Of a DNA stretch of 64,000 bases, positions 1 through 12,176 are shown piece after piece (positions within the stretch are counted from its first letter, which is position 1; each line of letters begins with the position of its first letter). The DNA is taken from assembly GCA_900768875.1 (NCBI GenBank), contig CAAGEP010000003.1, positions 1-64,000 on the forward strand. Reading direction: 5' to 3'. The stretch is from Alphaproteobacteria bacterium (GTDB taxonomy: Bacteria; Pseudomonadota; Alphaproteobacteria; CAAGCB01; CAG-977). The notes beneath the pieces were generated by a model. The model saw only the letters and a list, made by a program, of their open reading frames with translations, did no database searches and was not told where the DNA came from. Position numbers and translations under genes: made by a program.

Positions 1-115
1 ATTTAACGGCGCGCGCGACCGTGAACGACGCGGAGTCGTCTAAAAGAGGGATAGCGTTTGCAACCGTTGCATTGAACGCAACAGCCGCCGCTGCTAAAAC
101 AAAGAATTTCTTCAT
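1..115 (-). CDS. Secreted protein, N-terminal fragment (cut by window edge)
   Basis: Only the first 38 codons are inside the window, read from an ATG at 115 down to base 2, with the Shine-Dalgarno AAAGGAG just upstream. They encode a clear Sec signal peptide (MKKFF, a hydrophobic Ala/Val core, likely cleavage after ANA) followed by a mature start IPLLDDSASFTVARAVK. This mature start closely matches that of the cysteine-rich protein at 44734-46212 (SVLNDSESFRIARAMK), so the two are probably members of one secreted family. The function is unknown, and nothing can be said of the rest of the protein. Confidence 0.75.
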   Translation of the reverse strand, partial: MKKFFVLAAAAVAFNATVANAIPLLDDSASFTVARAVK

Positions 116-195
116 GGAACGGCTCCTTTGATTGACTTGTCACCGCAAAGTATAGCAGAAAATTTTCGAGAAATCAAGGAAATTCAGAAAATTAT

Positions 196-1701
196 CTAAT
201 AACTGTGTCCTTTTGCGGATATTTTATAGCCGGAATTGCCTTCCGCCAATCCGTTGGCAAAAGCGAACGACGTTGCTTTCGCCGCGTAAATGCGGTAAAG
301 GACTTCGCCCTGTTCGACGGTGTCGCCGACTTTTTTGAACAAATCAATGCCCGCGCCTTTTTCCTGCGGCGCGCCCGCCGTCATGGCGATGCGGTTCAGC
401 TGTCCGCCGTCGATTTCCTCCACTACCCCCGAAACGGGAGCGGGAATGTCGCGCGTCAGCTGCCCCAACGGCGGCGGCGGCATTTTCCCCTGGCGGTGAA
501 CCAGCTGGCTCATGACCTCCAGCGCTTTGCCCGAATCCAGAATGTCGCGCGCCTGATAGTAGCCTTGACCGCCGCGCAAATGCGGGTCGAATTCCAAAAT
601 GCGCCCCGCGACGAACAGGGCTTTTTCACGCAAATCCTGCGGTGCGTCTTCGCGGCAGCGCAGGACTTTCATCACGTCGCGCGCTTCCAATACGGGACCG
701 ATGCCGTTGCCCACGGGTTCGGATCCGTCCGTTACAATCACGTCGATTTTCATCGACAGCATGTCGCCGACGTACTCGAACAGCTTGCGCAGGCTTTGCG
801 CTTCGCTCATCGTGCGGATTTTCGCGGTTTTCCCGACGGGAATGTCAATCAGCAGATGCGTGATGCCCATGGCGATTTTTCCCGCCAGAATAGAGGCTAC
901 GATTTGCTGCGGCGTGCTGATGCCCAGCGATTTTTCCAGTCCCAGCAGCATGTCTTCGGTTGCCGACATTGCCAGCCTGCCGCCGTCCAAGACCATGCAC
1001 CCGCCGACATCGTTGACGGTTTGCGCGGTTTGTTCTTCGGTCAATTCGACGTTGGCAAGAACCTCCATCGCGTCAGCCGCGCCCGAACACGAAGTAACGC
1101 TGCGGGTCATCGTGTCGGGCATGCACAGCCCGTAAGCAATCGCAATCGGCACGACAATCATCGACGTGCGGTTGGCGGGCAAGCCCCCGATGCAATGTTC
1201 GTCAACAACCAGATTGATGCCCCAGTCGACGGGTTTTCTGTGTTCGACCAAAGCTTCGGTCATGGACAGGACTTCCTGCGGGGACATAAAGCTGGCGTTT
1301 GATACCAGAAAAGCCGCCAATTCCGTCGGCGAATAACGGTAAGCCGCCATATCCGCGATAATGGCGCGGTATTCTTTCGCGCTTAAAATCCCGCCGTTGA
1401 TTTTGCGGCGGATGGATTCGATGCTGGCGGGCGGCGGCGCGGGCGAAACGGCGACTTCCGCGCCTTCGGGCAGGTTAATCAGGTGGTACGCCTGCAGGCT
1501 TAATCCGATTTCGTCGGGGGCGACGATGTTTTCGTCGTCGCAGGCGTAAGCGGTCGCAAACAAAGGCTGCAGCCCGCCGTGAATTTCGACGCGGTGCGCC
1601 ATGGCGTTCAGTTCGTCGATTTGAAATTCGGGACAGCGCCGGTGAATAAAGGCGATGTTTTCCGAACCCGTATCTATCGGCACGCGACGCAACCGTAACA
1701 T
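196..1701 (-). CDS. Thymidine/AMP phosphorylase family protein (archaeal-type, long form)
   Basis: This is a 501-residue phosphorylase of the pyrimidine/AMP phosphorylase superfamily, expected to cleave a nucleoside or nucleotide with phosphate to a base and a (deoxy)ribose phosphate in the cytoplasm. An extra N-terminal domain of about 90 residues and the motif HCIGGLPANRTSMIVVPI place it with the long archaeal-type enzymes (AMP phosphorylase or 'putative thymidine phosphorylase') rather than classic DeoA. The phosphate/substrate motif SCSGAADAMEVL is intact. I start it at 1701, where CGGAGTGG precedes the ATG; a longer reading from 1734 begins with TTG and lacks a ribosome site. Whether it acts on thymidine or on AMP cannot be told from sequence. 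It stands alone, divergent from the MATE gene. Confidence 0.85.
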   Translation of the reverse strand: MLRLRRVPIDTGSENIAFIHRRCPEFQIDELNAMAHRVEIHGGLQPLFATAYACDDENIVAPDEIGLSLQAYHLINLPEGAEVAVSPAPPPASIESIRRKINGGILSAKEYRAIIADMAAYRYSPTELAAFLVSNASFMSPQEVLSMTEALVEHRKPVDWGINLVVDEHCIGGLPANRTSMIVVPIAIAYGLCMPDTMTRSVTSCSGAADAMEVLANVELTEEQTAQTVNDVGGCMVLDGGRLAMSATEDMLLGLEKSLGISTPQQIVASILAGKIAMGITHLLIDIPVGKTAKIRTMSEAQSLRKLFEYVGDMLSMKIDVIVTDGSEPVGNGIGPVLEARDVMKVLRCREDAPQDLREKALFVAGRILEFDPHLRGGQGYYQARDILDSGKALEVMSQLVHRQGKMPPPPLGQLTRDIPAPVSGVVEEIDGGQLNRIAMTAGAPQEKGAGIDLFKKVGDTVEQGEVLYRIYAAKATSFAFANGLAEGNSGYKISAKGHSY

Positions 1702-1778
1702 AGAACCACTCCGATTTTGAAAAGCTGTTTTCAATTTAGCAGGACGACGGGCTAAATTCTATCTTTATTTTTAAAGAC

Positions 1779-1807
1779 TTGACTTTCTCAAGCTCCGCAA
1801 AGACAAT
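1779..1807 (+). promoter_or_regulatory. Predicted sigma70-type promoter of the MATE gene
   Basis: TTGACT (1779-1784) and GACAAT (1802-1807) are separated by 17 bases and lie just upstream of the MATE gene at 1832. The -35 box is strong and the -10 box is moderate. Confidence 0.45.
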
Positions 1808-1831
1808 GGCTGAAACGTTTAAGAGGGAAGA

Positions 1832-3163
1832 ATGACAAACGCTTTGGACAGGAAAATATCGACGCCCGCGCTGCTGAAGTTCGCCGCGCCGACCATTTTT
1901 TCAATGCTTTTGATGGAAATTTTCGGCATTGTCGACGGGCTGTTTGTCGTCAGGCTTATCGGAACGGACGCTTTGTCCGCCGTCAACATCACTTTCCCGA
2001 TTATTCTGATGTCGATTGCTTTGGGCATGATGTTTTCGTCGGGCGGCAGTGCTTTGGTCGCCAGACGGCTGGGACAGAAAAGGGAACGCACGGCGCGGCG
2101 GAACTTTTCGCTGATTGCCGTTTCCGCTTTTGTGTGCGGGGCGGTGCTTGCCGTGCTGGGGCTGACGTTTTTGAAACCCTTGTTGTATTTTCTGGGAACA
2201 AACGACGCGCTGTTCGATATGTGCTACGAATATGCGCATACGGCACTGCTGTTTATGCCGATTACCATTTTTTCTTGTGTTTTTTTCATGTTTTACATCG
2301 CGCGGGGCAAAGCGGCGCTGGGCATGGCGATCACCGCGTCGGCGGGGCTGATAAACGTGATTTTGGATTACGTTTTCATTGCGGTTTTGGATATGGGACT
2401 GTTCGGCGCGGCGCTGGCGACGGGTATCGGGTATTCCGTTTCGGGACTGATGGGACTGTTGTACTTTGCGTTCAACAGGCGCGGCAGTCTGTATCTGGAA
2501 AAACCGAAGTGGAATTGGTTTGTTTTATCCAAAGCCTGTACGAACGGCGCGTCGGAAATGGTGTCGAACGTGTCGGTTTGCATTGTGACCGTTTTGCTGA
2601 ACAATATCGTTATGCGGCTGGCGGGATCGGACGGCGTGGCGGCAATTACGGTCGTGCTTTATATGCAAACGTCGCTGATGTCGGTGTGCTTCGGGTATTC
2701 CATGGGGATTTCGCCGTTAATCAGCTATAATTACGGCAAGCGGGAAACCGCGCGGCTGAAGCGGACGTTTTCAATCAGTTTGAAGCTTATCGGTTTGGTG
2801 TCCGCGGGCGTGTTTGCGTTTTGCAATTTGGCGACGGCGGGGCTGGTCGGGCTGTTTGTGGACAAAGGCACGCACGTCTTTGAAATGGCGTACGGGGGAT
2901 TGCGGCTGTTTTCGTTCACGTTTTTGTGCATGGGGCTGAACGTGTTTGCGTCGGCTTTGTTCACCGCGCTGTCCAACGGCAAAGTATCGGCAATACTGTC
3001 GTTTTGCAGGACATTGGTTTTTGTCGTGGGCTTTTTGCTGATTTTGCCGCGGTATTGGCAGATGACGGGCGTGTGGCTGGCGATTCCCACGGCGGAAGCG
3101 TTATCCTGCCTTTTGTCGGTTTACTGTTTTGCCCGATACAAAAACGTTTACAAATTCGCGTGA
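1832..3163 (+). CDS. MATE family multidrug/cation efflux transporter
   Basis: The 443-residue protein has about twelve hydrophobic segments in two similar halves, the normal size and layout of a MATE exporter. It opens with the family's typical start (ALLKFAAPTIFSMLLMEIFGIVDGLFV), and the loop motif SGGSALVARRLGQKRE after the second membrane segment is also characteristic. Such proteins export cationic drugs or metabolites in exchange for Na+ or H+ across the inner membrane; the substrate is unknown. The start has an AAGAGGGA ribosome site. Its stop codon directly abuts the stop of the convergent small gene at 3164-3460. Confidence 0.9.
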   Translation: MTNALDRKISTPALLKFAAPTIFSMLLMEIFGIVDGLFVVRLIGTDALSAVNITFPIILMSIALGMMFSSGGSALVARRLGQKRERTARRNFSLIAVSAFVCGAVLAVLGLTFLKPLLYFLGTNDALFDMCYEYAHTALLFMPITIFSCVFFMFYIARGKAALGMAITASAGLINVILDYVFIAVLDMGLFGAALATGIGYSVSGLMGLLYFAFNRRGSLYLEKPKWNWFVLSKACTNGASEMVSNVSVCIVTVLLNNIVMRLAGSDGVAAITVVLYMQTSLMSVCFGYSMGISPLISYNYGKRETARLKRTFSISLKLIGLVSAGVFAFCNLATAGLVGLFVDKGTHVFEMAYGGLRLFSFTFLCMGLNVFASALFTALSNGKVSAILSFCRTLVFVVGFLLILPRYWQMTGVWLAIPTAEALSCLLSVYCFARYKNVYKFA

Positions 3164-3460
3164 TTAAAGGGCAAACGTTACGCTGACGCCGATGCCGTAT
3201 GTGCGTTTGTCGTCGCGTTTGCTTTCTTCGGTTTGAGCAGACCCTTGATCCGGCGGCAAAGTATAACGCGCGTTTGCCCGCACGGCAACTTTGTCGGTTG
3301 CGTAAAAAGGAGCTTCGCCGCCGATGGACGTGGTTTTATCGGACAAATCGCGAATGACTTGAAATTTTGATTCGTCAGGTTCGGGAACTTCGGGAATTTC
3401 CTGCGCAAAAGCGTTGGCTGAAACCAAGCAGGCGGCAAGAAACAAAACGGCTTTTTTCAT
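3164..3460 (-). CDS. Small secreted protein, possible outer-membrane strand protein
   Basis: This 98-residue protein has a signal peptide (MKKAVLFLAACLVSANAFA) with likely cleavage before QEIPEVPEPDES. The rest is short, charged and ends in GIGVSVTFAL, a hydrophobic alternating end like the last strand of an outer-membrane barrel, although the protein is far too short for a whole barrel. I start it at 3460, with AAGGA upstream; a 20-residue upstream extension would hide the signal peptide. It lies 79 bases beyond ligA, at the end of the bamD-recN-ligA operon. I recognise no family. Confidence 0.6.
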   Translation of the reverse strand: MKKAVLFLAACLVSANAFAQEIPEVPEPDESKFQVIRDLSDKTTSIGGEAPFYATDKVAVRANARYTLPPDQGSAQTEESKRDDKRTYGIGVSVTFAL

Positions 3461-3539
3461 TTTTCGCGTCCTTAATCCCGAAGAGTTTTTACATTCTTTA
3501 AGATAGGTAAAAAAATTCAAAAAAGCGATAAAAAAACGA

Positions 3540-7291
<3,752 letters not shown>

Positions 7292-7297
7292 GTCTGG

Positions 7298-8059
7298 CTA
7301 TCCTTTGATTGTTTCGGGCGCGTATTTTTTCATCAAGGCATATGCCTTTTTGTACCAACGGCTTTCGGGATAGTTATAGCCCAAAACCGCCGCCGATTTT
7401 TGCGCTTCTTCGTTCAATCCCAAAATCAGATAGGTTTCGGTCAAACGGTATAAAGCTTCCTGTACCGAACGGGTGACGGGGTAATCGCGCACAACCGTGT
7501 CAAAGCGATTCAGCGCCGCCGCATGTTCGTTGTTTTTTTGGTAAAAGCGTCCGACGTTCAATTCTTTCGCCGCCAGATAATCGTAAGCCAGATTCAGCTT
7601 CTTTTCCGCGTCGGCGGCGTAATTCGTTTGGGGAAAGCGGTTGACGACTTCCTGCAAAGCCTGCAGCGCGTTCTGCGTTTTCTTTTGATCGCGCTTGGGA
7701 TCGGACAACTGCGCGTAGGAACACATTGCTTTCAAATAATACGCATAAGGCGCGTATTTGTTGCCGGGGTACAGGCGGATAAAGCGGTCAAGCACGATTT
7801 CCGCGTCGTCGTATTCTTTTTTGACGTAGTTCGTGAACGCCAGCATGATTTGGGCTTTCAGCGCCCAGCGGGAGTATGGGTAATAACGGTCGATTTCGTC
7901 GAAAGCCTCGATGGCTTTGGTGTATTCGCGCTGTTTTATCAGCAAATCGGCCGCATGATTGTACAAAACTTCGGGCGAAGTGGTTTCGGGGTCAAGCTTT
8001 TCGGGTGTCGCGCATGCGGAAATCAAGCACAACAACACGGTTAATACCAGACGGCGCAT
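7298..8059 (-). CDS. bamD: Outer membrane assembly lipoprotein BamD
   Basis: The 253-residue lipoprotein is a subunit of the BAM complex that inserts beta-barrel proteins into the outer membrane. It has a lipoprotein signal peptide with lipobox LISAC and then TPR-like helical pairs containing the family motifs YNHAADLLIKQREYTKAIEAFDEIDRYYPYS and FPQTNYAADA. I start it at 8059, where AAAAGGG precedes the ATG; a 76-residue upstream extension would bury the signal peptide. It lies 14 bases after the aldehyde-dehydrogenase-like gene and 6 bases before recN. In many alphaproteobacteria lpxC occupies the preceding position; here it does not. Confidence 0.95.
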   Translation of the reverse strand: MRRLVLTVLLCLISACATPEKLDPETTSPEVLYNHAADLLIKQREYTKAIEAFDEIDRYYPYSRWALKAQIMLAFTNYVKKEYDDAEIVLDRFIRLYPGNKYAPYAYYLKAMCSYAQLSDPKRDQKKTQNALQALQEVVNRFPQTNYAADAEKKLNLAYDYLAAKELNVGRFYQKNNEHAAALNRFDTVVRDYPVTRSVQEALYRLTETYLILGLNEEAQKSAAVLGYNYPESRWYKKAYALMKKYAPETIKG

Positions 8060-8073
8060 TTGCGTATGCCCTT

Positions 8074-9543
8074 TTAACAGTTGAAGTTGACTAAACAGGA
8101 TTTCGCCTGCATGAACGGCCGCCACGGTTCGGACGCCGTTCCCGATCCGACCGCGTTTCTGTCCGTTCCGAACATCGCCGCCAAATCGTAACCGACCGTT
8201 CCCGCATTGACCGTCGCCACGTTCGTGTGCGCTCCGTCCAAGGACGAAAACGCGCCGGCTTCCTTCAAATCGTTGGTGAATATGCACGACACCAAGGTCT
8301 GCGGGAATGCGTTGATGCCGTCTATCGCTTCGTCAAAATCGTTGTATCGCATGACGTACAAGGCCGGAGCCAGCTGTTCCGTCGTTACGATTCCCGTTTG
8401 CGCGGGCATTTCAATCAAGGCAGGCTGAACGTAATAAGCGTTTTGATAGTTGCCGACGGCCAAACGGTTCCCGCCCGACACTTTCCCGCCGTCAACCGTT
8501 GCCTGTTCCAGCGACAGGCGCATGGTGTCGTAAGCAACCTTGTCAATCAGCGGGCCGATCATGCTTTGACGTTCAAAGGGGGAGTTGACGTAAACTTTTT
8601 GGAATTCCTCTTTCAGCAGGGGAACGACGGTGTCGTAGACGGACGAATGGCAAAACAGCCGCTGCAGAGAAGTTCCGCGCTGTCCGCAATCCGCAATCGT
8701 CGAACGGACAATGTGGTTGACGGCTAATTTGATGTCCGCGCTGGGAGCGATGACCGCGGCATTGTTGCCGCCCGTCGACAAAATGGACCGTCCCAGCCGT
8801 TCGCCGACCAGACTTTGAATCCGGCGCGCCATAGCGGGGGCGCCCGTTGCGCAAATCAGCGGAACCTGCGGGTTTTTCGCCAACAGCATCAGCTCCGGAT
8901 GATCGCAAATCAAAATCTGCGCCAGATATTCGGGGCAATTCGCGGAACAGCGCGCTTTCGCCCGCCGCAACAACGAAATTACCGCAAACGCCGTCAGCGT
9001 TGCTTTGCGCGAGGGACGCCAAATCACGGAATTACCGCACGCCAACGCGACCAACGCATGCAAAGCCCAGACGCGCAACGGAAAATTGAACGAAGAAACC
9101 ACCGCGACGGGCCCCAAAGGCAACCACGACTGGGAAATCACCAACTTATGGCTTTCCGTCGGGGCGGAAACACCCGACAGCCGTTGCGGAATGGATGCAA
9201 CGGATTCGCACAGGGAAATCGAACGTTCCACTTCTTTCAAAGCGGCGGAACGGATTTTCCCCGTTTCAACCATAATCAAATCAATCAAGGCCTCTTTGTT
9301 TTTGCGCAATTCTTCGGCAAACAGGCGAATCAGTTCGCTGCGGCCGGTCGGCGGAACTTCGCGCCATTCGTGAAAAGCGGCCAATGAACGGGAAACCGTC
9401 CGTTCAACGGTTTCCGCGTCGCCCAAAGGAAACGAAGCGATTTCCTCGCCCGTCACGGGGGAACAGTCAACACAATTCCCGCTGGACAGGAAATCCGTGT
9501 CCAGATTCAAATCATTGACGATACGGGCGACGCGGCGAAACAT
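8074..9543 (-). CDS. Aldehyde-dehydrogenase-like protein (ALDH7 type) lacking catalytic Cys and Glu
   Basis: The 489-residue protein has the full ALDH fold and is closest to the ALDH7 / aminoadipate-semialdehyde group, judged by SFNFPLRVWA, GNSVIWRPS, GGNNAAVI and GQRGTSLQRLF. The two catalytic residues are both changed. The nucleophile position of the usual GQRCT motif is Gly290 (codon at 8674-8676), and the general-base Glu of ELGGNN is Ser256 (codon at 8776-8778). The oxyanion Asn153 of SFNFP remains. A cysteine lies four residues before the lost one (Cys286) but is not in the catalytic position. The reading frame is otherwise intact, so this looks like a maintained pseudoenzyme rather than decay. 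It lies in the operon just upstream of bamD; its role is unknown. Confidence 0.85.
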   Translation of the reverse strand: MFRRVARIVNDLNLDTDFLSSGNCVDCSPVTGEEIASFPLGDAETVERTVSRSLAAFHEWREVPPTGRSELIRLFAEELRKNKEALIDLIMVETGKIRSAALKEVERSISLCESVASIPQRLSGVSAPTESHKLVISQSWLPLGPVAVVSSFNFPLRVWALHALVALACGNSVIWRPSRKATLTAFAVISLLRRAKARCSANCPEYLAQILICDHPELMLLAKNPQVPLICATGAPAMARRIQSLVGERLGRSILSTGGNNAAVIAPSADIKLAVNHIVRSTIADCGQRGTSLQRLFCHSSVYDTVVPLLKEEFQKVYVNSPFERQSMIGPLIDKVAYDTMRLSLEQATVDGGKVSGGNRLAVGNYQNAYYVQPALIEMPAQTGIVTTEQLAPALYVMRYNDFDEAIDGINAFPQTLVSCIFTNDLKEAGAFSSLDGAHTNVATVNAGTVGYDLAAMFGTDRNAVGSGTASEPWRPFMQAKSCLVNFNC

Positions 9544-9555
9544 GCTGTTATCCGA

Positions 9556-10254
9556 TTACTCGAGGAAAATCGGGCGAACAGGCATGCCTTCCGCCAATTT
9601 TTCTTCGCCGACGATTTCGATGTAGCCATCGTTTTTGACATCCAAATCCGCACGGAATACGGAATCGCCGTACAGCATGATAACGTCCAATTTAAACCCG
9701 TCGTCTGTTTTTGTAACTTTCGCGGGACGAATCAAGTGCGTTACTTCTTTGCGCTGTTGGGGGGTCGGAGTGTCGGTAAAGGTGTCTTCGTCGACGTGTT
9801 CGACCAGACGCAAGGTGCCTTGATCGGTTTGAACGGCATCCAAAACGAATGTTGCGTAAGGGACGACGGTTTCTTCGTTCAAAATCAGACCCGCGTCTTT
9901 GTTGTGGTCAAAAATCGGGTCGCGCGTGCCGTCCATTTTGATGACTTCGCCGTCTTTGGTCAGCAAGTATTCCATCGTTACGGGCGGAATCGTCGAAAAC
10001 GTTGTCGCCTGCAATAATTTAAAGTTCGTGTAGAACGGCAAGTCGGCAATCTGCAGATGCGTGCGATCCGCGTTGAAAATGTTGTATGTGCTGAGCGCAT
10101 TGATTTTGTTGATTAAAGTTTCCGTTTCGGTTGCGGGAACTTCGCTCCAGTTATAATGCGGCATTTGTTTTCTCCATCCTAATGTCATGACAATCAAGGC
10201 GGCCACGGCCAACCCCAATACGGTGAAAAAGATTTTAGACGTTCTTGTTCGCAT
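9556..10254 (-). CDS. Membrane-anchored protein of unknown function
   Basis: The 232-residue product has one N-terminal membrane segment (about residues 8-26, FFTVLGLAVAALIVMTLGW) and a soluble domain that would face the periplasm, rich in beta-type sequence with no cysteine. I start it at 10254; a 39-residue upstream extension overlaps the preceding gene and has no support. It lies 10 bases after the TPR-methyltransferase and 12 before the ALDH-like gene, so it is in the same operon. I recognise no family. Confidence 0.7.
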   Translation of the reverse strand: MRTRTSKIFFTVLGLAVAALIVMTLGWRKQMPHYNWSEVPATETETLINKINALSTYNIFNADRTHLQIADLPFYTNFKLLQATTFSTIPPVTMEYLLTKDGEVIKMDGTRDPIFDHNKDAGLILNEETVVPYATFVLDAVQTDQGTLRLVEHVDEDTFTDTPTPQQRKEVTHLIRPAKVTKTDDGFKLDVIMLYGDSVFRADLDVKNDGYIEIVGEEKLAEGMPVRPIFLE

Positions 10255-10264
10255 TGTCCAGTTT

Positions 10265-12079
10265 TCAGTTTTCTTTTCCTGTATTTTTCTTTGTCGCGCA
10301 AACGACCAACCCGTTGACGGGCAAAGCGTTTTCGGTGCGCAATACGGCGCGGGACAAAGCAGGCGCGTCAAATCCCGATTGCTCCAACGCTTGGCGCAAA
10401 GCGTGTTCGCCGTGGGTGTAGCGGCCCGACGGTTGCAGGCAAAAAGCCTGCGCGCCGCTGTTTTCTTCGACGGTTAAAAACAGTTTTCCGCCGTCGTCCA
10501 AACAATTCGCCGCCGCGGTCAACAGTGGCGTCAAATCTCCAAAATAACAGGCGACATCCGCCAAAACGACCAGATCGAACGCAGCAAAACGGCTGTTCAT
10601 GTAATCAACGGCGTCCGCTGTTTCCAACGTGTCATACAGATTTTTTTCGCGCGCTTTTTCAATCATTTCGGACGACAGGTCGATACCCGTCAAAGGCTTG
10701 GCGATTGTTTTCAAAAACATTCCGTTCAATCCCGTGCCGCATCCCGCGTCCAAAACGCGCAGGCCTCCTTTTTCGTCCGCCAGAGCCGCTTTCAGCAAAT
10801 CGGGGACGCGATAGTCAAGCTTTTGCAGGGACGATTCAAACGAATCCGCAAAGGCGTTGAACAAATCGCGGACGTATTCGGGTGAAAATTCGGCGGGATT
10901 TTTGTTTTCAAACGCGTCGCAGACACGGCGGGCGATAGGGTTGTTCGGAAAAAACTGCAGCCATTTGCGCGCCAGCCGCTTTGCCAAATCGGGCTTGTTG
11001 TCGTGGACGTAAAGCGCGTGCAGGGCTTGCGCCAGATAAGAATGGGCGACGGTCAGTTCCGGTTTGAGGGCGAGGGCGGTCAAATACAAGCCGACGGATT
11101 CGGCGGGATCGCCCGCTTCTTTGACGGCCATTCCCAGATTCAAGCATGTTTCCGCCTGCTTCGGATTGATGATGAACGCTTTGCGGTAACATTCCAACGC
11201 TTCCTCGTAACGTTCGTTGTCGTACAGCAGCGCGCCCAGATTATTGAATGCTTCAGCGTATTTCGGGTCAAGTCTGACGGCGGTTTTGTAATCGTCCTCG
11301 GCATCCCATTTCCGTCCGCGCTTGGCGTAAATGTGCGCGCGGTTGTTGTACGCGTCGGGATAATCGGGCGCAAAGCGAATCGCCGCGTCGTAAGCGTCAA
11401 AGGCGCCGTCAAGGTCGTTCAAGCGTTCTTTGATAATGCCCAGTCCGTTTAAATACGTCGGATTTTCGGGGGCAAGGGCGACGGCGCGTTCCATGGACGC
11501 CAAGGCGTCGGCGCACCGGCCGCTTTGGCGCAGGGTAATCGCGGTTTGCGCGTGGATTTCGGCGTCGTTCGGGTCAATGTTTTGCGCTTTTTCCAATAAG
11601 GACAAGGCGGTTTCCGTATGTCCTTCGTCGCGTTCAAGCAACGCCAGATTCATCATTGCCAAAGCAAAATCGGGCTTTTTTTTCAAAGCGGTTTCAAACG
11701 CCTGTCGCGCCTGCTCCTTTTGTCCGAGAGAGCGGTAAATCACACCCGTGTTGTTATGGATGTCGGGCAGGTTTTCATCCAAAGCGGCGGCGGCGCCGTA
11801 CTGTTCCAGCGCTTCTTTCGGTCTGCCGCTGTTTTGCAGGGCTTGCGCCAGCGTAAAACGGTACGCCGTCGAATCGGGTGATAATTTCACGGCTTTATAT
11901 AAAAAAGCCAGTGCCGAATCGAACGCGCCCTTTTGAAAAGCAACCATTCCCAGCAAGTGAAGCAAATCCGTGTTTTCCGGCGCGATTTCCAGCAGTTGCC
12001 GATAGATTTGCTCCGCTTCATCCAGCTTGCCCGCTTGGTGCATAGCGACCGCGTTTTGAAAAAAAAGCGAAAAGGACAT
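10265..12079 (-). CDS. TPR-repeat protein with C-terminal SAM-dependent methyltransferase domain
   Basis: The 604-residue protein has about eleven tetratricopeptide repeats over residues 1-380 and a class I methyltransferase domain from about 400 to the end. The SAM-binding motif I is VLDAGCGTG, followed by GIDLSSEMIEKARE and a motif-IV-like DLVVLADVACYFGDL. Proteins with this two-part layout are common in alphaproteobacteria; the TPR part probably recruits a protein substrate, but the target is not known. It is the first gene of the long minus-strand operon leading to ligA. No strong ribosome site precedes the ATG at 12079. Confidence 0.85.
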   Translation of the reverse strand: MSFSLFFQNAVAMHQAGKLDEAEQIYRQLLEIAPENTDLLHLLGMVAFQKGAFDSALAFLYKAVKLSPDSTAYRFTLAQALQNSGRPKEALEQYGAAAALDENLPDIHNNTGVIYRSLGQKEQARQAFETALKKKPDFALAMMNLALLERDEGHTETALSLLEKAQNIDPNDAEIHAQTAITLRQSGRCADALASMERAVALAPENPTYLNGLGIIKERLNDLDGAFDAYDAAIRFAPDYPDAYNNRAHIYAKRGRKWDAEDDYKTAVRLDPKYAEAFNNLGALLYDNERYEEALECYRKAFIINPKQAETCLNLGMAVKEAGDPAESVGLYLTALALKPELTVAHSYLAQALHALYVHDNKPDLAKRLARKWLQFFPNNPIARRVCDAFENKNPAEFSPEYVRDLFNAFADSFESSLQKLDYRVPDLLKAALADEKGGLRVLDAGCGTGLNGMFLKTIAKPLTGIDLSSEMIEKAREKNLYDTLETADAVDYMNSRFAAFDLVVLADVACYFGDLTPLLTAAANCLDDGGKLFLTVEENSGAQAFCLQPSGRYTHGEHALRQALEQSGFDAPALSRAVLRTENALPVNGLVVCATKKNTGKEN

Positions 12080-12109
12080 AAAAATTCCGACTCGATTTAC
12101 AATGAAAAA

Positions 12110-12138
12110 TTGACTTATACTGTAGGCAAGTTTATGAA
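12110..12138 (+). promoter_or_regulatory. Predicted promoter of the large sulfatase-like gene
   Basis: TTGACT (12110-12115), 17 bases, then TATGAA (12133-12138). A transcript would start about 30 bases before the ATG at 12177. Confidence 0.45.
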
Positions 12139-12176
12139 TTAAATCCAGAGATATGTTTGTTTAACGGATATTCGGA

